A stretch of DNA of 64,000 bases from Theocolax elegans. Taxonomy: Eukaryota; Arthropoda; Insecta; Hymenoptera; Cerocephalidae. Location: NCBI GenBank assembly GCA_026168455.1, contig CM047430.1, positions 4,053,448-4,117,447 on the forward strand, given 5' to 3'. The notes under the pieces were generated by a model. That model was not told the DNA's origin, did not search any database, and worked only from the letters and a program-made list of their open reading frames with translations. Shown here piece after piece: positions 54,901-64,000 of this stretch (its first letter is position 1; each line of letters starts with the position of its first letter). The translations under genes and the position numbers were made by a program.

Positions 54901-56263
54901 TATTTTTTTTTTTTAGTAAAACGTTTTTGACTGTACTACTACACTTTTTATGCATTCGTTTTATGCATCTGATATGCTGTTCAATGCAATCATTATATAA
55001 ATTACCTTATTTTACCCAAATCTACTTAATAAAAATTTATGTTGGCATCGTAGCAAAGCGCTATCTGATGTTGACATGGTCATCGCAAACAGTAGTTAGA
55101 TGCAGGACTAGTTGGCTAGTAGACAGCAGATAAATAAAGGATCTATTGTCATCGCAGTCTGCATTTAGTTGAAGATTCTATGAATGTTGTACTAAACTTC
55201 AATCCTAATCCGACCACTGACAGAGATGCACAAATGCACTTAGACATTAACCTGGAAGTACCTAAAAAGTTTTTTTACATGAACTAATCATTCACACATA
55301 TAAAAGGAAACCGATGCAATAATTGAAGAGTAAGAACAGTAACCTAATCTACAAACGCAACTCTCATAATTATGGTCAATCGGTTAATTTTTCACTCACA
55401 AGACAGTCCTACATCCTTCACACATAATTTGATTGTACTTCTTTAGGTAGAGAATAAGATCTGCATAATGGTTTGGCGTTGGGTATTATTTCCAAAGACA
55501 ATAATATGTATGCAATCAAACATAACCTTTATTATGTGTATGCAAGGAGTACCTGAAATTTCTCGTATATGGACTGCTTAATTACTAATATAGACAAAAG
55601 CCGCTGCATTAATTGAAGTACTTGGGTTTGGTAGATGATTAGTGGGCGTAAATATGGACAGGAACCAACTCTCAGGTAGAGATCCTATGGCTACTGTAAC
55701 CAGCAGTTAGATGGAGATTCCACTGCTATTATAGACAGCTGTTCGAGGTCCAATTGGCAATTGTATTCAGCATTAGCTAGAGGATACAATGACATCATAG
55801 GTCTATTGTTAATTCGAAAATTTCATGGCTGTCGTAGCTATCTATTAGTAACAGGAGGTTACCTGGATTAAGAATATCAAATGAATTTCAATCCGGATCC
55901 GACTACTGACAGGGATGTACAAATGCACTTTGACGCCAACCTGAAAGTATCTAAAAAGTTTTTAGTTCATGAACTAAACATTCATACAAATAGAAGATGA
56001 TCAATGCAATAATTGAAGAGAAAAACCTAACCTATAAACACAACTCTCATAAATACGGTCAATCTGTTAATTGCTCACCTACAAGATAGCCCGACATCCA
56101 TCACACATGATTTTTTTGCTTTTCCTTGGGTATCAAACATAACCTTTAAGTCGGACGCCATCAAACACTGGATAGCTGGGTATTTATCTTATACAAGAGT
56201 AAGTGTATGAACTCGGCAACATTGATGTAGTCAGAAAAATCAACATCCAGTATTTCGAAATTT
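54901..56263. repeat. Low-copy direct repeats
   Basis: 55198-55432 and 55888-56115 are direct copies with about one change in eight ('caatcc.gatccgac.actgac' start). Around them the phrases 'cagcagttagatg.ag' recur (55090, 55705). No conserved frame. Confidence 0.7.
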
Positions 56264-57640
56264 TCACCATATACTACAATGCTCACGAAAAAACACAACA
56301 ATGTTTACAAGCCGCTTTGTTATCCAGCTGAAACGGTCCCGAGCGACGTGAACCTCACTAGTATCGACGCGGAAAGCACAACTGCGCATGCGCGCACGAA
56401 CTCTAGTCGAACGAGAGACCGACGCAACCCGATCTATTGACACTCGCGACTTGATAAAAGGCCGTGATTTCTTATTAATTTTTACTAATTTGTATAGCAT
56501 CTGTTAATGCATAGCAATCTACTACATAACTATCAGAATTAATTAAAAACTATTATTATCAAATAATTTAAATAATACGTGACATTTTTTAAATTATGCG
56601 ATATTCAACCTCACATAACGACGAATATAGCCTACGCGGCCGGCGTTAGGAGTTATAGCTAACTCGACGACTCGACCCGCCAACCGGCCGCCTAGGCCTC
56701 CGACTGACAATTTTTCACTCCTTTAAACGACCTTGATTTGTAATTTGATTTGTGATTACAATTAGGTACCTTGATTTGTGGTTTGTAATTTTACGAATAT
56801 ATCTAAAGTTTATAGATGTGTAGTTATGTACAAACAATAACCAGGTATAATTATTACTTTCTTTAAACAAACAATATAAATATTATTTGTAATTTTTCAC
56901 TCATTGTAACGGCTTTTGATTATTCATTTTCTTCTTCATTTTAACAAATATATATTTAATCTATATATATCTGGTTTTGAATTAATGAGATAACCAAGTA
57001 TATTTAATTTTTTTTATTAAATAAACAACATAAATATTATTGTCATTTTTAGCTTTATGTATAAATAAATATAATTATGAATAAATAATATTTATCAGTA
57101 AATAATAAATATAAATAATATTTGTAAATTATCGATATAGAAAAACCTATTGCTACTTGGTTCAGTCAAACAACAGATATTTTAAATCGAGTTAATCCCC
57201 CCCCCCCCCCCGAAAAAAGATTTCTGGCCTTACACAGTGACGAATGTAGCCTACGCGGCCGGCTAACTCGACGACTCGACGCGCGAACCGGCCGCCTAGG
57301 CCTCCAGCTGACAATATTTGCTTTTTTAAACGTACTTGATTTTTGTTTGTCAATTTAGGAGTTTATCTAAAGTTTATAGATGTGTAGTTTTGTACAAATA
57401 ATAACCATGTACAATTTTAATTTATATAAAATCAACAATATAAATATTAAACGAGAGATATTTAAATCGATTTGATTTCCGGGAAAAACGATTTCTAGCC
57501 TTACACACCGTCGAATATAGCCTACGCGGCCAGAGATTAGTAAAAAGAGATTGCCGATGAGCATAGAGGCACGCGATCCGCCTATGTTGCCCAAGAAAGT
57601 GGCGCCTCTTACAGCTACTGGCGAAGCTTACACATAATTT
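56264..57640. repeat. Repeated GC-rich block in AT-rich surroundings
   Basis: 'gaatatagcctacgcggccgg' plus 'gactcgac.cgc.aaccggccgcctaggcctcc' occurs at about 56630 and 57240, and its start again at about 57510. Each is followed by 'aaacg..cttgattt'. Poly-C of 15 at 57197-57211. Short minus frames (56264, 57367) fall in this block and are unsupported. Confidence 0.7.
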
Positions 57641-58430
57641 AGAAGTAGTGGTGGAGGATACTAAGTATCCGAGTAGGGAGGGAATCGCGCGAAGGACGAA
57701 TGGATGGAGAAACAGAAACGGCGAAGAAGAAAATCTTATGCACGCGCTAGCTCAATTTACTTTTTCTTTCAGGAAATTCATCTTTTTCAATTGTCTGCGA
57801 AGATTCATCTATCTTTCAAACTAATTTATATTATAATTAAAAATATATTAAAATACTAATTTATTTATAATTAAGATGCGCTCATTACGGGAACTCTTGG
57901 GTTCGAGTCCCCGTATATTTCTTTTTTTTTAAGAATATTTATTAAATATTTGTTGAAATGTTGTTTTTAATGTATTTAATTAGCCATAAAAATTATTTTT
58001 AAAATATGTACTAAAATAAAATGGCATGTTAAAAAATATATGTATTGGATTAATAAAATTTTCAAAATTATTAATTATCTATTTTATTTATTGTTTAAAT
58101 TGTTGTTATAATTTAAATTTAATTTAATTTAAATTGTTGTTATAATTGTTGTTAAAAAGTTAATATTACAATGTTTATTTACTATAAATTATTGAACGAT
58201 TTTAATTTATTACAAATTGTACTCATAAACTCTTAAAATTATTTAGAATTTTGAAATATTTACTATTTCTACTTATATGAATAAACAACTAATTTTTTGT
58301 ATAGAACAAAAATAATCATTAAAATGTTATAAAAGTTTGTTAAGTGTTATATACTAGCAAAAAATTATGTATTATTAAGTAGAATATAAAAGCTTAAAAC
58401 CACATAATATATTTTCAAATGATATTTTTT
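57641..58430. other. No gene seen; isolated B-box-like site
   Basis: GGGTTCGAGTCCCC at about 57899-57912 matches a Pol III B box but has no A box or cloverleaf upstream; then AT-rich sequence. Confidence 0.4.
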
Positions 58431-58559
58431 TGCGCGCGGCGATAACTGTTGTCTTTTGTTTTACAACTGATTTGTTTACATCGATGATCGCGCGTAAAGC
58501 AACAGATGTTTTCATCGTTGTTAACAATACCGGATCGGCAACGCTTTTTCATAGAGCAA

Positions 58560-61500
58560 CGGTTTTTCGTGTTTGATAGTATTAATTAGTAGTATTTAAA
58601 AAATTGTTGTGATTTTGTGATTCGTGAACGCCGTTTCGAGTCGAAGAAGTCTAATTTTGCGCTTAGCAGTTTTGAAGCCTTGTAAGTATTGTTTTTTAAG
58701 GTTAATATTTGTATTCTGTATTGCGTGAATTATTTCAGTACGTTCTTTCTAATTGTTTTACTTGTTTGTTTGCCGGTGTTTTATATTATAATTATTACAG
58801 TAATTACAACAGTATGAATAGAAGCGGGGATTTTGATCAATGTCAATATTTTGGATGCAGCGATGGAAAGCATAAAGGCGATCAACTTTTTAGATTTCCC
58901 GCAGAAGCTGGTCGTCAACAAATATGGATTGAAAAATCAGGTAAGGTAAAAGTCCCTATTACTAAACGGTTTTTCACATGTTTTTTGTTCCGATCTCAAT
59001 AATAAATTGAAATAAGCATACATGTTGGAAATTTGTATACCATTCGATGCGCGTGTTCTTTCTGAACAATTACCTGGTTTAACATTTTAATTTAAACGGT
59101 TTTAATTAATTATATTATTAAAAAACGGAGAGCCTTATGTGCACGTATTATTAAACGCCTTGAAAATACATGTCCCGACTGTTTAATAATCCTGTCCCTA
59201 TTTATTAAACACTTTTAAAAACTCAAAATTTAACTATTTTTTAACAATCTAGCTTAGTATTTCGATTGATACTACAAGGATTTATCTTTATTTAGTGTAT
59301 GAAATCATAAAATTATATGAATAAAACGATGTTCAATAATTTTAATCATAATACAAATGCGAGTTACTTTGGTATAAAATGAACCTGTAAGAGTCTTCAG
59401 TGAGTTTTGATGCAACTATATTCAATAGTTTTTTTTTAAATAATATTAAATTTTAATCGGTTACTAATGAATAATGACGAGCATACACATACTAGTGATT
59501 CGATAGATGTACGTTTCACTAACATACATACTGAAATAATATCAATTTTTCCGAAAAAAAGCTCAAAAGTAACCTTTAAGTGCGTTTGTAGGTTGACTTT
59601 CTAACCAAAAGAAATGCATTATTTAGCCTTTATACAACATGCATATATCATTTAAATCGATTAATAATACATTTTTAACTATTTTACCAATAAAAATCTA
59701 TAAATAAATCGGTAAATATTGATTTAAAACAGTGTTTATACCGTTTAATAATAGAGACAGGAACAAAATTAAATGTACGTAGTATGGAACAGCTAATAAT
59801 TTAATTAAAACAATATTAAAATTGCAAAAACAGTCTGTAATCGAAATCTACAATATAAAAACTATCCCCTAATGCTTAAACGATCATATATAATCCTCCT
59901 ATTAATGTATTAGAGTTAGAAAACTTTGGGCGACATTGTCGACTTTTTCCGTCAAAATGTTAATCGATCTATGCAATTTTGTCGAGTGCACAGTTTAATA
60001 TTTTTTCGTAATTTCCCCAGTGCTTCATTCTAATTTATTTCAATTCGTAAACACAGTTAATAGACTAAATTATTTAATAAAATTTTTCTAATTATTAATA
60101 TACATATACTTTTCTTTTAATTCGTATTACTTTCTCTCTGTTTAATACGAGGTACACTTTTCTCGAGGTGTTTATTAACAGGGACTTTTACCTTATAGCA
60201 GAAATGCGTACTTTTATACATATGTATTTTAAATAAGCGCGATTTTTATAACTACAGCTAGAAGTAGATTAAATTGGCGTTTTAAAGCACTTTCTTACGT
60301 TTAATTGTAATTACAACAGCACTAAATATTGAACACAAATAACAAATAACTACTTAATAAGAGTTCTCGTTATAATCATCTTGACTATTAAACTTTTAAA
60401 ATTATATTAAATGTACCATCTACCAATAAATAGCCTTTTAATGCTTAACTTTAGTAGTAATTTGATAAAAAGAATTGTTAAAAATCTCGAGATATTTATT
60501 CGTTGATACAAATTTTAATGAAACGACAACAATTAACGCCGAGCGCGTTTTAATTTCAGATGCACTTGATTTAAAGTGTTAAAAAACTAAGCTTTAACGT
60601 GTACGAAAGTATAAAAAACTATACGTTTCTTTACATTTTCAGACGAGTTTTTACATTTATCTATTAAATTTATCTATTTATACAGAAACCGTTAAATTAT
60701 ATTTCAATTTTTTATACGTTTAAATATGATTAATTAAATATGTTTAATAAAATATGAAAACAAATTGTATTTACCGCTCTAATGTAGTTCAAAATACGAA
60801 TTAACCTACCTATGAGTTTAAATGTGACTAATTTAATTATGAGTCTATAAAAAACAAGATTGTCGAAAAGATATATTTTGCTTACTTAGATTAATAAATG
60901 CAATTAGGTAACTCTCGACTTCGTTATATGGCCCCAGCGACTGTACGATCTGCAGGTCTTTGTGCTGTTCATTTCAAAGATGAGGATTTTGTTAATAGTG
61001 AAAAAAAACGTTTATGCCGTGAACGTGAACCGATTCATTGGCAAACAGTGCAAAATCTGGAGCAGGTTGTACAAGAACAAGTAGAGGCGCAAGGTATTCA
61101 GGTAGAAATCGTTACTGTACCTGCGCAATCTTTAGATCAAGCCAATACAATAGGTGTCTCAAATGAAAACATTTCAGCGAATAAGGTTCGTAATGAGACA
61201 ACTAATTCTATTGGATTGAAAAACGATAATGAGATTCAAAATAATGTGCCTAAATTTACTTACCCTTCTGGTAAAGAAAATTTTTTTAACATCGCGGAAG
61301 TTGATGCAGATACATTTTATTTAAATTCGAAAGCTCCTAAAAGTATGCCTGACACAGAATCTCAGTGTCAAAAAAAACTGCTTTACCTTCAAAAAAACGT
61401 AACAGAAGCTATTTGCTTAATTCAATTAATGTGTATAAATCAATGTTTGCAGAAGCGCCTCAATAAACAACTTGAAAGTAAAATTAAAAATATTGATGAC

Positions 61501-63572
61501 TTTTTAGAAGATAAAGATGTAACCCCTATTTCACAAACAATGATTAAGCTGCAATTGCATAAAAAGAAATCGACTTACACAAATGATGAAAAAGATTTGT
61601 GTAAGAAGATGTACTTTTATTCCGCAGCAGCTTATTCGCGTTTGCGTGATGCGGGTTTATTATTACCTTCGGAGTCTACTGTTAGAGCATGGGTTTCAGA
61701 ATATAACATTTTTCCCGCGTTGAATAGTGTAATATTAGATAAAGTTCAAATTTATTTAAATTCTTTGCCTCCTGAAGAGCAACTTTGTGCATTAAAATTC
61801 GATGAAATGACTGTTAAAAGCTTTGAAGAATATTCTAAAAGTCAAGATTTAGTTGAAGGTTTAGCTGACATGGGCAGCAACCGTAGAAACCGCAGTGTTG
61901 CAAAACATGCTCTTTTATTTACTTTAGATAGTATCAATGCTTTAAAACCATGGCGCCAATTAATATCGTTCGGTTTTAATGAAAATGGTGCTACTGCAGA
62001 CGAACTATTTGACATTTTAAAAGAACTTCTTGTAGACTTGCGTAAAATAGGAGCAGATCTTCGTTTGATAGTATGCGATCAAGGTAGTGCCAATAGAAAG
62101 TTGTTTAGTAATTTAAATATTACTTGTTCAAAGCCTTATTTTCAGATTAATGAAGACAAAATTTTTGCATGTTTCGATTGGCCGCATCTAATGAAACGAT
62201 TAATTGCTCAATTAAGATCCCACGATTTTATTTATAATGAAGAAGGTAATATAATAATATCTTTTCAAGATTTAATAAAAACGTGGGAGTTGGATCGATC
62301 TCATGGCACATCAAATTTATTAGGACATTTAACTGAGGCACATTTTAATCCTAATAATTTTGAAGTCATGAAAGTAAAATTAGCTTTGCAGCTTTTAAGT
62401 CGACGAATGGCTTCTGCTATTAAGTCCGCCGGTGAAGATCCTCACGGTCTGCAAACAAAAACGTGGGAAAATTCAGCCAGTTTTGTAGAAAAATTAGATG
62501 CTGTGATTGATGCTTGTAATTGCTATTATTTAAGAAATGTTAATCAACAGAAGAAGCCTTTGTCGACAAAACATCCTCAGATTCAAGAGCTTTTAGTTGA
62601 TTTTGTTGCGTGGTCAAAAAATTGGAATGTAAAATCGAAAAGTAAAAGTTTAAAACCACCATGTTTTGTCGGAATTCCTTTAACTGTAACAGTTTTGCTT
62701 GATTTATATAACGATATTCAAAAAATATTTCCTGATTTTGAATTGGCAACGGCTTTGTGCAATCAAGATTCACTAGAGCATACTCATTCGAAATTACGAG
62801 GAAGGGGTGGATTCAATGCAAATCCTACTTGTAGAATGTACAGATTAAGTGTTAGACACATTTTATCGACTGATTTCATCGAAACCAGTAAAAAGGGCAA
62901 TGTTTTAATTGAAGAAGTACACTCCTTGCTCGACACGAGTACAATTGTAAATACATCGAAAAGCTTACCGTTGATTGCCAAAGTAGATGCACAATTACTT
63001 GAATACGATTCAGAAGAAATGAAGGAAATTGAAGAACTTCTAGAAGCTGCTGAAATGATGGATGATTACTTACCGATTGATCCAACCGGTATAAGAGATT
63101 TACAAACAAAATCATTCTACGAACAGAATGCTGTTGCATACTTGGCAGGCTATGTTGCTCGTAAATCTCTTGCGAAAAGTGGATGAACCTGAAACCTGAA
63201 GATTCAGCTAGCACTTGCGAAGCATACATTCAACATAGAGAATATCCACATTCAGATCCGAAACTTTCCCAGGTGTCATTCTTAACGAGACCAACGGATG
63301 TAATGATGCAGATTGTCCATTGCCAATTAGAAGTTTTTAATATTCATTACCAAAGTGTATGGCATCAACGAAAATTATTACAGCATTTAACGGAAATCAC
63401 AATGGAATATACTCGTCAAAACATCCCTACTTGGTTCGTCAAAGAGAAAAAATGTTTTAATCATAGAGTAGATGCTTTGAAATTTTTATTATTAGTTAAA
63501 ATTTATGCTAAAACTCGAGAACACAATCGCAGCAGAAAATCGATGAAAAAACATTTATTCTCTAAAAACTAA
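58560..63572 (+). CDS. THAP-domain P-element-type transposase, spliced, one frameshift
   Basis: Untranslated exon ending at 58681 (donor GTAAGT), intron to 58800, ATG at 58814, coding exon to 58940 (donor GTAAGG), intron to 60907 (ATTAG), long exon to 63572. The splice phase (G|GT) rebuilds a THAP zinc finger: C-x4-C in exon 2 and C-x2-H (LCAVHF) in exon 3. A Leu-rich helical stretch (about 61380-61500) and the P-element RNase H-like core follow: FDEM (about 61800), CDQGSANRKLF (about 62077), FDWPHLMKRL (about 62175) and RGRGGFNANPT (about 62800). The 762-codon frame stops at 63184. The C-terminal helical part continues in another frame (63183-63572) after a shift near 63175, in an A run. Catalyses cut-and-paste in this superfamily; this copy looks recently active or domesticated but damaged. 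Confidence 0.85.
58941..60907 (+). other. Intron 2 of the THAP/P-type gene
   Basis: 1,967 bases, AT-rich, GT...AG, no long ORF. The ORF start at 60898 lies 10 bases before the acceptor and is an artefact of reading into the intron. Confidence 0.75.
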
Positions 63573-63661
63573 AAAGTAAAAAATGTTCAAAATTTGTAAA
63601 ATATTTTTTTACGTTTATTACTTTTCTGATTAAATATAATTATAATACTCTTTTTTCATAA

Positions 63662-64000
63662 ATCAAAAGGCGCGATAGCGCCTGACGCAAGTATAGCGCG
63701 AGAGCCATTATAGACAGCTAATTTAACCCCTCAGATTTTGTATTCATTATTTTGATTATTACATTAATAATATATGTATAATCGATCAAACCCCACATTC
63801 CCTATTTAATTATCTTCACTCAACATTAAATTTTGTGTAAATTCATCGACACATACTAGAGAAAAATCAAGTGAAAGAAATTGCTTGTTGATTTCCTTTA
63901 ACTCGATTTTTGCTATTTCCGTGTTTTATTGTCTCTTCCCTTTTTATATATATATGTCTATAGAATTAGTTTCCAGCCCGGGACAGAGCGCGTACAGATG
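63662..64000. mobile_element. Hairpin-type terminal block, copy 3, after the P-type gene
   Basis: ATCAAAA (63662-63668), hairpin GGCGC-GATA-GCGCC, GCAAGTAT (63687-63694), GC-rich stem, 'acagctaattt', 'cccctcagatttt' and 'tttttgctatttcc', then TA-rich sequence to the window edge. It begins 90 bases after the transposase stop, so it may be the element's right end. The true terminus is outside the window or unresolved. Confidence 0.6.

Overview
The window is AT-rich, repeat-dense eukaryotic DNA, most likely from an insect. The evidence is spliced genes with GT-AG introns, insect-type transposons (a Polinton/Maverick-type DNA polymerase, a Ty3/mdg4 LTR element, an R1-clade non-LTR element and a THAP/P-element transposase), foldback elements, tRNA-like sequences and a satellite array. 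I cannot name the species and see no certain host housekeeping gene. Nearly everything recognisable is mobile or mobile-derived.

Layout. 1-5075: simple repeats, a 1.85-kb tandem duplication and a Helitron-like 3' end. 5116-9543 and 28338-31692 (minus strand): two halves of a Polinton-type DNA polymerase gene and its neighbours. They are split by an 18.8-kb LTR retrotransposon (9544-28337) with 2-kb LTRs, a 4-bp target duplication (ATAT), a tRNA-Lys-type primer site and a polypurine tract. That element has a long gag, a -1 frameshift signal with a pseudoknot, a complete protease-RT-RNase H-integrase and an extra gag-like ORF downstream of pol. Its 3' LTR carries a 3.1-kb nested insertion that the 5' LTR lacks. 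32441-33230: a divergent gene with one frameshift.

34000-49740 is a patchwork of foldback (palindromic) elements, several carrying tRNA-like Pol III boxes, plus an R1/Waldo-like retrotransposon (37545-39988) inserted in a GT microsatellite and several local tandem and segmental duplications. 51165-51860 holds short palindromes. 53340-54900 is a satellite with a 100-bp monomer and 200-bp A/B dimer. 54900-57640 holds low-copy repeats.

58400-63572 is a spliced THAP-domain P-element-type transposase gene, nearly intact apart from one C-terminal frameshift. It is followed at 63662 by a terminal-like hairpin block that recurs at 36800 and 10999.

The most unusual pattern is a small module, ATCAAA followed by a hairpin or about 10-nt spacer and then (G)CAAGTAT. 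It appears in the hairpin blocks next to the P-type gene and, repeatedly, in the arms of the large palindromes. The 3.1-kb insertion at 11001-14081 contains both kinds in one unit, which suggests (inference) that they are parts of one transposon system.
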